Shown here piece by piece: positions 43,254 through 53,926 of a DNA stretch of 64,000 nt. The notes under the pieces are model-generated. The model made no database searches and was not told the DNA's origin. It worked only from the letters and a program-made list of their open reading frames with translations. The DNA is from Actinernus sp. WN-2022 (taxonomy: Eukaryota; Cnidaria; Anthozoa; Actiniaria; Actinernidae), in NCBI GenBank assembly GCA_030867875.1, contig JAOWCC010000809.1:248001-312000 (forward strand), given 5' to 3'. The number at the start of each line of letters is the position of its first letter. Positions within the stretch are counted from its first letter, which is position 1. Made by a program: the position numbers and the translations under genes.

Positions 43254-46200
43254 CTACAATGATTTATAACGCCTCCTAAGGAAAGTTGCATTTTCCTTGG
43301 ATAATTTGCAACCCTCAAGTGGAAATCCATAAAAGATAACACTCTCTTTTGGGATTTCACCCAGAGGCCACCCTGGCCAGGGGAGCCATTGGCTCCTGTT
43401 TTCACCTTTTAACCACTGGATTTGGAAGGTGGCCTCACAGACTTGAACTACTTTTGCAATGTTTGGTGGCTTATAGCCAGCCAAATTTACACCAACATAA
43501 GTTCCATTTGTGACCCCATCATAATTTCCAACTTCTGTAACATTGACTGGTCTTCTGTAAGGGCCTGTGTACAGCTGTATGTTTAGAAGAAAACATAATG
43601 TCAATAAATGTGTTGTTTGTTTTAGTTAATGTCATACCAGAATGGAGTATATATAAAGTATCCCAGTTTCTCAGTCCAGAAAGTGGCTTGGTTCCAGTGA
43701 CATCAAGCTGTTGATGGCATGTTATGATTCCTCACCACTATTAATAATACTGGTAGCCAGCTGTTGTCTGTCCTGTTAGTCTAGCTTGCCCGAACTCGCT
43801 GTGCAGCAATAATTTAAATTATATCAACTACATAATTATAATAAACTACATACCTCTGGAACTGGGGCAACTTGGTTCATGACCATCTCATCTACATCTC
43901 TTGGTACTCCAGATGGACATTCTCCGAGGAAGCCATCTGCATTTGATGCCTCCACAGCTTGTCTGCTTGTTTGGCATTGTTTGGTTTTCAACAAATGTTG
44001 AAGTGGCCATGTCTGTGGCTTTTGTCCAACATTCCACAGCTTGTTAGTCGATTCTAACAGGGTGAATAACCTGGAGCCCCGGAAGTAGTTTTTGATGTCT
44101 TTCCTAAGATATTCCATGTCAACTTTGTCGAGGTTAGGTGTTACAAGCTCTGGGACAACACTGGCATCTATCGTCGCATCCCCCTATAGAATAGTAAAAT
44201 GGCAATAAGTAACAGATACAAACTATATATACGTAACTAATAATATACAAATACACAAACCTTTTAAACATACAACAAATTATTTGAAATATATGTATAT
44301 GAGGAACATTAACACAAAAAGGGCTTTAGCAAGGAAAGCTCCTTTTGTGTTAACATGTGTGTAACCTAAACTTTAACACAGCGCTTTTACTCAACGTCAA
44401 TGTGCTAAAGTGCAAAACAAAGGTCTATTTGTGTAGATTCATTTTCGGAGTGACGACTGGGCACATTTCCACGTGAAGTAGCCGAAAATGGTGTTTTAAT
44501 CCAACAAGGTACAATATTAAAATTTAATTTATGTCAAATAAAGACATTATAGGATAAATCTCACACAAAGAAATTATGGTATAGAAAGCCAGAGGTAGAG
44601 GTCAGAAACTTTCATTTGCCCTTTAAATAAAGCACTAAAAGTGAGTTACTGTCTCTTAAAACTAAGAATCACACAAGATCTGCCATGTTAACACAAAATG
44701 AGTCTTCCGTTCTAAGGCTCCTTTTTGATAATGTTCCACATATATATGTATAAACTTAGGTTACTTCATAGAACTTTGATTCACTACAAATCTGTTTCGA
44801 TAGCTTATTGTTAAAGTGCCCCTACGATCAAATTTTGACATATCAATGTTTTTGCATATTCATAAAGTAGAGTTCATATATTATTACCAGTTCAAATTGT
44901 TTTTCGATACAACGACAGGAAGTCTTATTTTTTTAGCTCCGAATATTGAATCTACACGTCCGCCATTACTGGAAGCCGTGCCCTTTGTTCAGCTTTAAAC
45001 AAAGGTTTATTCACCGGAAATGATGTCATACACTTAACGCTCGCCTGCAGAACACAACGCCTGGAGGCATATTTCTACTAAAAACGTCTTCACGTACATA
45101 AGAAGAAAGTTATATTTATCTTTGCGAGGTTGGCTACTTTTTTATGCACGCTATTTCGCGCCACGAGGTTGTCGTGTTAAGTGTATGACATCACTTCCGG
45201 TGAATAAACCTTTGTTTAAAGCTGAACAAAGGGCACGGCTTCCAGCAATGGCGGACAGGATTTTACCGGTAAACTCTCCTACAATTTGTGGTTTAAGATG
45301 CCCATTTGGGAATATTTTTTACTATTTCGGATATTTCTAATACTGATTGCCCTATAGACACTGAAAAATTGGCAAATCGAAATGGTAAATTTTCGTCGTA
45401 GTGGCACTTTAAGGTGTGATACTAATTACTGGTTGCACAACAAATATTTCTTTCAATGCCTACAAGTGGATACAAGTTCGTTTCTACTAGTGAGTGAGCT
45501 TAGCTCCGGGTGGCAAATAATGATAAATTTCTCATGTAAGCATAGGTTGCATCGTTTTGCTTTGTTAGAGTAGGGTTTGCATTGCTTAATAATGTCCCAT
45601 TTGATTTAATATTGGACACCTAATTATTTCAAGTTCCAAATGTATTTACTGAGCTCAGTAACAAGTTTGTATTTTAAATTCCTAAAAGAAGTAGACAAGT
45701 GTGGTTTAAATATCTAGCCTTAAAAGTGTTCTCGGTTAGTCCAACATAAGTTTCTTGCTCCATGCTATCTTCTCTTGTAACCGTAGCTTGGTAAACTATT
45801 CCTTCTGTTAGGCATTTCCTGTGAAGTGGGCAGGAATCTTTCTGGCGGCAATTACATTCTTTAGTCGCAGTTGGTTTGTTTTGAATTCCTTTGTTAAGTA
45901 CAGATTTATTATGCGATGAGATGATATTTTGCATATTCGGCATGCAGCTATAGCTCAACTTCAGGGTGTTCCTATTAAATATTTTATGTAGGGGGTGGCC
46001 CGTACGTATGTATATGTACAGTTAATCTCGAGAACATATGTGGTGGGATGGTTCTAATCAGCTAGCCCCAGTCTACTTATTTACTTTACATCTAGCTTAC
46101 CTAAAATTATACATTATATCTGAGGAGATCAGAACCACGATAACTGAATAATCCTAACACATTCCCTCATAAACAAGACACTCATTACATATTCAACTAA

Positions 46201-46639
46201 TCTAGCAAAATCTGATGGGCTGGCACTTGGCAGCACAAACAATATTTCCTATCGATTAGGAACTAATTTCTCTTTTCCTTCATGCACTTCGCTATGCTTG
46301 TTTACTCATCCAAAGAGAAATTACATTTTAATTTGTTGAAGTTGAAAATAACTATTAAAAATATATATTTTGAAAATATATTAACCTTCAATACTGTTAG
46401 CCATTCTTCTTGATTAGCACTCTCTGATTTCCATTTTTCAGTTTGATCACTGGCCCAATTTTTATATTGCATGACAACATTCCCAGATGGAGCTTTGGAC
46501 AATCTAAAGGCATGAGGATTGGATATATTATGTAGGGGAAGAGTACTTCCAGACATCCATTCCTTGACATTAAATACAGTTTCAATCATCACTGCCTGTG
46601 GATGTGGGGTGTAGCTCTCTTCTAAAGACTTCATTAACT
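43254..46639 (-). CDS. last three exons of an unrecognised gene
   Basis: Exons are 46639-46386 (acceptor TTTTTACACAG, donor AAG|GTTAAT), 44183-43854 (330 nt, acceptor TTCTATAG, donor GAG|GTATGT) and 43574-43254 (acceptor ACATACAG, ends at TAG). All junctions are phase 0 and the frame is unbroken. Exon content: NVKEWMSGSTLPLHNISNPHA, then KDIKNYFRGSRLFTLLESTNKLW, and finally a beta-rich domain with GTYVGVNLAGYKPPNIAKVV and WLPWPGWPLGEIPKESVIFYG, possibly SH3- or chromo-like. The first exon must be upstream, because the one at 46639 begins mid-codon. It could be a domesticated or mobile-element gene; the function is unknown. Confidence 0.6.
44811..45412. mobile_element. TTAA-flanked MITE with long TIRs
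   Basis: The element begins TTAAAGTGCCCCTACGATCA and ends with the complement of TTAAAGTGCCACTACGACGA. Inside, a long inverted pair runs from GGAAGCCGTGCCCTTTGTTC through CACCGGAA.TGATGTCATACACTTAA. TTAA at both outer edges suits a piggyBac/Kolobok-type target site. It lies in the intron between the exons at 46386 and 44183. A diverged relative is at 46745. Confidence 0.85.
45674..45958 (-). mobile_element. Penelope-like GIY-YIG fragment
   Basis: A 94-residue frame shows SYSCMPNMQNII, a Cys/His cluster (CNCRQKDSCPLHRKC), then VYQATVTR and TYVGLTENTFKARYLNH. This is the zinc finger plus GIY-YIG endonuclease start seen at the C-terminus of Penelope-like retroelements (established for the family, recognised by eye). 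It is cut off after the Arg/His-containing motif. It lies in an intron of the 43.2-46.6 kb gene. Confidence 0.6.
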
Positions 46640-46744
46640 CTGTGTAAAAAAAAAAAAAAAAGAGATAAAACAAACAATATTTCTAAACATCTATTTTTGC
46701 GATTAAATACTGTAAATCCTCTATTAATTAAGCTCCATGTCTCT

Positions 46745-47160
46745 TTAAAGTGCTACTATGATGAATTTTGTTTTAAAGATTATGAAAGGTAAACTACTAT
46801 ATAACAATCATGAAAAATCTTAAGTCGAAATTTGATTGAAAAGTCCAATTAATTTAGCCATAAGTTCGAGCTCAGACTGGCCACCATTACTCAGACTAAA
46901 AATGAGTGATCCTTTGTTTAGCGGTATTTTTGTGACGTCATCTACTCAACATATTCACGACACAGTGACTAGAAGACACTTTATCACGTTCAAACTTTGT
47001 GTACAAGCTCTTTAGATGTTTCTATGTACAAAAATACCCTTTCCTTCTGCATACTAGACTAGAATGATGTCATCTACTCCATTGTAGTTCGAGTAATGGC
47101 GGACGTAAATTTTACGTGTTTAGAGGTCTATAGTTATGTTGCATTAATATATTGTGATCA
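46745..47160. mobile_element. diverged relative of the TTAA MITE
   Basis: Starts TTAAAGTGCTACTATGATGA, matching the terminus of the element at 44811. Inside it repeats the order seen there: a GCCACCATTACT segment, CCTTTGTTTAGCGG, TGACGTCATC, and later ATGGCGGACGTAAATTTTACG. The right end is not clear. Confidence 0.55.
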
Positions 47161-47474
47161 AATGTTTGAGCCAGAAGTATAAGAAGTATATTTTCGAGTT
47201 AATTGATAAGCTCCCATTTTCAGGACACAAAATGTATTAATCCCCCTCCCTTTCCCCACAATGGAAACAAAAACCTTCAGAATTATGTTACTTCTGTCAA
47301 TACATTGTGACAAAAATTTAATAAATATTATTATTTTGTACTCAGATAATGAAATATAGGTGTAAAGCTTTATACTGGAGATAACAAACATTTAATTGAT
47401 TAATGACTGTTTTGTTTAGAATAAAAGAAGCCAATAATATACTGAAATTTGGCTTTGCAATTTCAATTATATTA

Positions 47475-47536
47475 AGCCCCCTCCCCTCCCCTCCCCTCCC
47501 CTCCCCTCCCCTCCCCCCTCCCCCCCCCCCCCCCCC
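47475..47536. repeat. C-rich microsatellite
   Basis: About eight copies of CTCCC pass into a run of 14 or more C and then A. Simple sequence, prone to length change. Confidence 0.95.
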
Positions 47537-47714
47537 AAAAAAAAGGAAAACATTAGCCTCCTAGGTGCTGGCTTAATACCATAGGATTTACAGTAATATT
47601 ACAGGTCTTGAATTGAAGAAAATCTAATCCATTTTAATCAAAAGTTAAAAACATAGATGTTGTACATTTTTCAATGTGACATGACTCCTTTCAGGCTTTG
47701 AAAATAAAATTTGA

Positions 47715-47880
47715 AAAAGTACCCTTTCAATAACCAACTAAATTGTCTAAAATAACGTCTGGATTTTTGATATGTTATGTATTACACAATGTATCCCTTT
47801 GTAAAGTGGAAAGAGTAGTTTTTCATCCGATTTTGATACAAACCAGGTCATAAAACATAAACAAAAAAGAAATTCAAAAT
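47715..47880. repeat. dispersed repeat copy 2
   Basis: Matches 37745-37925 over most of its length in the same orientation (see that entry for shared blocks). Separated from copy 1 by about 10 kb. Confidence 0.8.
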
Positions 47881-48349
47881 TCTCCAACAATTATTCAAGA
47901 TACATCTGTTTTCTGCCACTTGTAAAAAAATGAGGGATATTGGGCAAAATGCAAGATGACTGGACTCCAACAAGTTTTTGGGCAAAAAAAGAGCAGAGAA
48001 ATGGCCCGATAAATATTTTTTATTCATTTATGGTCCTGCCTCCAAGGTGTATCTCATTTTAACTTTTAATTAGTCAATGAGAGTGATTCATGTTGATTGT
48101 CATTAATTTGTAAATTATATTTATTTAAATTAAATCATTGTAATATACAGTATATCCTGCAAATCTCACCTGATAAACAACGAGTGTCTCTCTTTGTAAT
48201 GTATTCTGAAAGTCTAAAAAGTTTTAAATTGTTATTGTCTCATTAAGCAATATTGAATAGAAGAGGTATGAAATAATCCATAATGAAATTATATCCAAAC
48301 ACCAACTTGTATAAGGGGACCAGTAGAGTTAGAGAGTTAAAGGGTGATG

Positions 48350-49290
48350 AAATAAATTTTGACCCGAATCCAGGCAAAAAATGTGACTGGTCAATCACCG
48401 ATTCCTTTGACTTATTTACGTACATAAATTTAAATTTTCAACAACCTTTAAGTCCATAGGGAGTGTAGGGAAAGACTCCCTTTGGATGTTTTTAAACACT
48501 GTGTTGAAGAGCTTTGCCCTGATGCTGGCTTGCAGTCCCTGTTAAGTGATGAGAATTGAATGCAAGTTCACTCGTCTCAAGTTGGTCTCGTTCAGTTTGT
48601 TGTCTGGGAATCACAGTACACTGGAAAGTTTGAAGCAAATCTTGACTGCTGTCTGTGTACGTACTGAATATGGAGTCACTCGCCAACAGCTGTTGTGGTA
48701 AAGATGTATTTGTGTTTACTGATGAGACTTGAATGCAACATGTACTGCTCGTAAACTTGCAGTTTGCTGTATTCAAAGCTACTGGCTAACATGATAAAAC
48801 TGAGTGTGATTTGTTCAGTGCATATTTACAGTATATTTCATCACCTGTATTATTTTGTACACACTACTGCTGTGCCAATGTGAAGTTTAAGATTATTTAA
48901 AAGTGTGTTTGACTAATCATAGAGTTCGTACAATAATATGACATAGACAGGAGTCGAGACTTAATGCTTCAAACGTTCTGTGGTTCCCGCAACAAGCTGA
49001 TTGAGAACTCGCATTCAAGTCTCCACAGTAAACACAAATACATCACTTGTAACAGTTGTACATGTACATATGGAATTGACCTGACTGTTGTTGAGGGCCT
49101 GTAAGCCAAAATCAGGACAAAGCTCTTCGACAGTGTTTATGAACATCCAAAGGGAGTCATTCCCTACACTCCCTTTGGACTTGAAGGTTGTTGCAAATCT
49201 TAATTTGTGCACATATATAAGACAAAGGGATCAGTGATTGACCAATCACATTCTTCTGCAGGCTTCGGTTCAAAATTTACGTTATCAGAC
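48350..49290. repeat. long inverted duplication with exon-like arms
   Basis: The left arm (about 48350-48760) and right arm (about 49010-49290) are inverted, diverged copies. Matching blocks include GGTCAATCAC, GGGAGTGTAGGGAA, CTCCCTTTGGATGTT, GAAGAGCTTTG and AAACACAAATACATC. Read outward-in, both arms give related peptides (LWMFINTVEELCPDFGLQAL in the right arm on the minus strand, VFKHCVEELCPDAGLQSLL in the left arm on the plus strand), so an exon-like segment is present twice head to head. It could be a foldback element that captured coding DNA. Confidence 0.7.
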
Positions 49291-49840
49291 GAGTATGGAA
49301 TTTTTGCGCTCGTCCAGCAGACGCTTCTTTGGGGGAATCCGTTTGAATGAGCACATTAAGTAGCAGCTGCTTTTGCAGGCTAAGTCCGAAATGGATTGTG
49401 GTTGTTGCTAAGTCTGGTGAATTCGAAATGTTCAAAAGTTATCACACAGGTAGCCCAAATCTTGCTTTGTCACTAATTTTAAGATGCCATAAGAAAATCT
49501 ATTTAACTTTTTTTTCACAAAATCATGTTCTATGACACAAACTAGTTCAGGAAAAATACGCTTGTTTGGGGTTATAGGTACCAGGTGCAGATCCAGACAA
49601 AAAGCTGACTGATTTCCGATGATATTTTTAGATCTCCCCCTTTATATATCGAGTCAGTTTTAAAATATTATATGCACATGTTTTTATAAGAGAAAGGACT
49701 GGACTTCCTGTGGTAACACAAAAGGCTGAAAGATTGCTGCAATGATGTGGACAGTGTAAATAATCCTGATCAAAAATGCTTGTTTTTAACTAATTTTGAA
49801 TGTATTGACTTATATGTAATATAAAAGGGGATGTATCTGG

Positions 49841-49991
49841 GTATAAAACTGTAATTATCTTTGTGTAACATTAAATCATCTGATGCGATGCTTATGTGGC
49901 TATATATCTACATACATGTAGATATAGCCACATAAGCATCGCATCCGATGATTTAATGTTACACAAAGATTAATTAATTACAGTTTTATAC
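49841..49991. repeat. near-perfect palindrome
   Basis: Arms of about 70 bp, from GTATAAAACTGTAATTA to its complement, centred on TCTACATACATGTAGA at about 49913. They contain TGATGCGATGCTTATGTGGC and its complement with very few mismatches. A young foldback or MITE; non-coding. Confidence 0.9.
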
Positions 49992-51967
49992 CCATGTGTG
50001 TTTCATGTGGTTATCATTCATTTGAGCATTCGTAGCACATTTTGCAGTGTAGTATACAGTGTAAAGCAATAGTTAGTGTAGAACACAATCAACCATATAG
50101 CTAGCTTTACAGCTATTCAGATGTGTATAAACTGCATTCAATTAATCATTCGTGTTCACTATTTATCACTGGTCTTGTGTTGCCACATGTATATTTTCTC
50201 AAACACATGTAGCTACTGTTAATGTTACAAACATGGCTGCAATTTGCTTTCTGCTTTCCATGGAAGTTCGCATCACAGGCACCGTGTAAAATAGGATTCT
50301 TTTTACATGACTAATATAATATTCTTATTATATGGCTTCTCTGGAGACAAAGAATCACAATTCTTCTTCAAAAGAATTTATATATGTAACTCTTGTAAAA
50401 AGAATCTAAAGTAATTTATTCTTCTCTCAAAGCCAGGCTAAAAATATTAGGGACTAGTCAAAAATTTGCAGGGGAGATGCAAAGGGGGGAGGGGGGAGGG
50501 GGGTGTGGGTAGAGAATGAAATAAAAAAATAACCCTCGCTGGACAATGGGTATGAAATATTTTAACCCTTTCTCCCCTATTATCACCCCTTTTTTCAGTT
50601 CCCATGACCCTCCATTTTTGGGGATTCAAAAAAATCTCAACCTCCTCCCCATGCTAATTTCTGACCAGTCCCTTCAGTGACAACCCTCATGAAGCCTCAA
50701 TTTAATTATCAGTAAAACTTTGTAATTAGAAGCTCCCATATGTGATTGCAATGTCAATTATCACAAGCATGAGTAGTGAATCAATTATCCTGCTCCCCTA
50801 GCACAAACCATGTATGACACAAAAATATGCTAGAACTCCATGTATTAATTAAAAGTGGCCCAAGTTAAGGTTGTATTTATTCGTTATGCTCTTATGACAT
50901 TAAGAATAATTCTTCAAATGGCACCATTTTTTTATTTCTACTACATGTTTAATAACACAATTCTCTGCTGTACAAAAAATATTAGAACATTATATTGACG
51001 ATTTCCTGTCTTAAAGTTTGGAAACGTAACACATGCATTTAATGCTAGAAACTAATTTCAAGTGACATTTTTAATGTTTTCACAAAGTCATCAATTCTTT
51101 ACATGAATTGTTTTAGAAAATTTTGCCTTCTCCCTAACTGAAAGCCCGAGTATAATGCCCAACGGACGTCTTGTTTATATCATGTTGTGGGTCTATTATT
51201 TTGTGTATCAGGAACAAATTAGTAACATTCTGACATGATTTAATACGATTCACTTTTCAAGGAAGCCAACCTATAGGGCCCTCGTGCAGTGATATCCACT
51301 TTCACCTTTATTTGTATAACAGGTGTCAGTTTGCTTCCTGGATTCTAGAATATTTTTTTATTAACTGTAACTATAAAGTTGTTTTAGTGTTGCTGTTGAA
51401 TAGTTAACTAACCAAATTAGTGCTAAATATTACCAATTTGTAAGTGTCACGTGACCAGTGATCCCCCAGACTATGAGGACCATTGCACTTATGTAAAATT
51501 CGAATGAGTAAAACTATTCATATGCAACACTAGAACGACTCTAACTATAACAATAATGTTGTATCTTATAATAACTCTTATCCTGGGAGAGGTTCTCTGC
51601 TATTTTTCTAACAGGGGGTCTAATTGAGGTTCACATTTAGCACCCCCAAAATACCTGTACATGATACCAAAAAACAAACAAAGGCAATTTATTTGAGTAG
51701 CCAAAAACACTGATACTGAAAATTTTAAACCCCCAAAAAATCCCTTGTGCCTCCCTAAGAGTACCTCCCCTGGGACTCTAATATAGTTAAGTGCAACATA
51801 AAAATTCCATGTAAACTGTCACCAAAGCTCTTTGAAAACAATCCAAATTGGTGTGGAAAATGGTCATAATCTTCTTACATATAATGGCTCTTATAGTAGG
51901 AAACATGAAAATGTTCATAAAACCAGAAACTGTTCTGAAGGTCATGCTTTTGAGAAGCTTGGATTCT
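49992..51967. other. no gene seen
   Basis: Holds a copy (50081-50139) of the dispersed segment also at 31430-31470, and a G-rich simple tract at 50485-50510. No exon was recognised. Confidence 0.45.
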
Positions 51968-53176
51968 TTATAAGGCATCAGGTAGCTTTAGAAGCTTGCA
52001 ATACTTGTTGCAAGCATGATTGGCGAAGAAAGTATCTATTGCTAGTGTGGACAGATTGCCAGTACAAAAAAAGATGGACTTATCCACGGGGTCTTGTTGT
52101 GTTGCAGAAGCAATCTCTGGATCACATAAATGATAACCAACACCTTGAATGTCTGTTACCATCAGCTCTCTCTTCGACCTGATGTAGGAATAATGGACAA
52201 ATGTCTGTGCCTTCAAATTAATTTCTGTAGGCTCTTCTGGCTCCACACATAAAATGTCTCCAGTGTTATTGATCCATTTCTGAAAGCTTCCCTCCAGATA
52301 CTTTTCGAGTGTCACGCATTCATTGTTGAAGCATGCAAAGTATACTTTTTGGTAGTCGAAGGTGCTTCCGAACTCCAAAAAAGGTGCCTCTAATGTCATG
52401 TTTTGAGCCATGTTTCTCGCAAGAGCATTCAGCTGAACAGATTTGCGGGTATGCGCCTCTATAGAGCCAAACAAAGTTGACATTCCTGCAACCTCGTCAT
52501 CTTTGTACCTCTTCATAACATATTCCCCCTGGGGGAGACCTGCCAGTACCTTGGCAGAGTATGCTTCTCGAAAGGCCCCCTCAGCGAATGGATTACGCTG
52601 CACTGACATAGTGACATTGAATGGTTCAAGCCAACTCATGTCAGTAATGGTAAACTCCTCTACCTTAAGGGTGCAAACATCCGTTTCCGGAAGAATTAGT
52701 TTTCCGATTTTAAGCATTTGACTTATTGATACGGACTTGACAACACTCGATGACTCCTTTACTTGGCTGCTTCCTTTGGATTCTTGCCTTGGCCTTTTCA
52801 TGGATGAAGGCTCACTTTTCTGGCTCAAATGACAACTTTCGATGAAGCGCATGTGGATCAGCTTCCAATTCTTGATTTGTGCGGCATCTGTGTATGATGG
52901 CCCCCGCTCTCCAGCAAGGATATCACAATCTAAACTTGTGCAGAAGTGTGCTTTACAGGCTTCTTTAATGTTTTGCAGGGTCGGCTCCTTTTCTAAAGGA
53001 ACTAAGGTGAGAGGCCCAATTCGAGAGTACTTTTGACATCTGCCCTCTACGTTGGCCGAAAGTCGTTGTACTGTGAGGCCGCCATCTGCTTCGGTTGGGC
53101 CCGCGGCTCCTTTCTCGCCCCCACGTTTTTTTGACACCCTTTCCTTGTAATGATCCAACGCTTTTCTTTTGGACAT
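51968..53176 (-). CDS. alpha-kinase domain protein, single exon
   Basis: An intact 402-residue frame. A basic, low-complexity N-terminus (residues 1-35) and a linker precede an atypical alpha-kinase (MHCK/EF2K) domain from about 185 to 397. Visible features are the glycine-rich loop at 200-207 (GAFREAYS), the ATP-binding Lys222 (YVMKRYK), the catalytic VTDIQGVG (Asp342, Gln344), CDPEI (352), GNLS at 373, and the zinc module HACNKYC (His387, Cys389, Cys393). All key positions are present, so it is probably an active Ser/Thr kinase. Such vwkA/eEF2K-like genes are often multiplied in cnidarians. The lack of introns suggests retroposition. The Met at 53176 is the first in frame after a promoter-like tract. 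Confidence 0.88.
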   Translation of the reverse strand: MSKRKALDHYKERVSKKRGGEKGAAGPTEADGGLTVQRLSANVEGRCQKYSRIGPLTLVPLEKEPTLQNIKEACKAHFCTSLDCDILAGERGPSYTDAAQIKNWKLIHMRFIESCHLSQKSEPSSMKRPRQESKGSSQVKESSSVVKSVSISQMLKIGKLILPETDVCTLKVEEFTITDMSWLEPFNVTMSVQRNPFAEGAFREAYSAKVLAGLPQGEYVMKRYKDDEVAGMSTLFGSIEAHTRKSVQLNALARNMAQNMTLEAPFLEFGSTFDYQKVYFACFNNECVTLEKYLEGSFQKWINNTGDILCVEPEEPTEINLKAQTFVHYSYIRSKRELMVTDIQGVGYHLCDPEIASATQQDPVDKSIFFCTGNLSTLAIDTFFANHACNKYCKLLKLPDAL

Positions 53177-53640
53177 ACTGTTAAACTAAAAGATAGACAA
53201 TCTAGAATAGTGCCAAGAACGAACGACAGTAAACAAACTTGCACGCTCAATGCGTGAACCACACGTTCTACGCGACGTCCACTGGCCGTCATATTGGTTT
53301 CCGCACTCGTCTTTACTCGAAATGCATTGTGGGCTATGACGTCAATGCAGAGAATAAAAAATCATCATACACACACGATGACTCGCAATGCATTGTGGTC
53401 TATGGCGTCAATGGGCCACGACGCCATTTTCATTTTATTTTAAATTCCAAAAAAAAAAAAAAAATTCATTTGAGCAAAATATAAAAAAATGAAAAATAAA
53501 ACAAGTTATAAAATCAATTTTTGAATTATATAATGAAATAAAAATATAAAATGAAATAAATAAATAAAAAGTATTAAGTTAACATGGATAAATATGAAAA
53601 TAGCTATGGCGTCAATGGGCCACCATATACGTCACTAAAA
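53177..53640. promoter_or_regulatory. upstream region with repeated CRE-like boxes
   Basis: ACTCG(A/C)AATGCATTGTGG, then CTATG(A/G)CGTCAATG, occurs at 53315-53347 and again at 53381-53413; the second half alone recurs at 53604-53622 followed by GGGCCA. The core TGACGTCA is a CRE; the other copies read GGCGTCA. It lies 140-440 bp above the alpha-kinase start, so it is a candidate promoter. A poly-A tract lies at 53449-53463. Confidence 0.4.
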
Positions 53641-53926
53641 ACACAGGTAACCCGAAATAACTACATACGGTATATGAAGACTGCAAGGCTGATCGGACCT
53701 ATATTTTTTGTAATAATATTCCTCTCCTAAGATGTTAAAAGTTGGCCCCTCATGTGCCATCATGAAATTCATACAATTCAAACTTTACTCTGCCCAGCTC
53801 TTGTTTTTCAGATGGCTCGGTTTTATTTTGGGGGAATATATCTGTCGTTGCCTCTGTCCATGTCATTCAGATTCAACCTATTCAGCTTGAATTGTGACCA
53901 TCTCTAGTATAGGTCGATTAATAACT

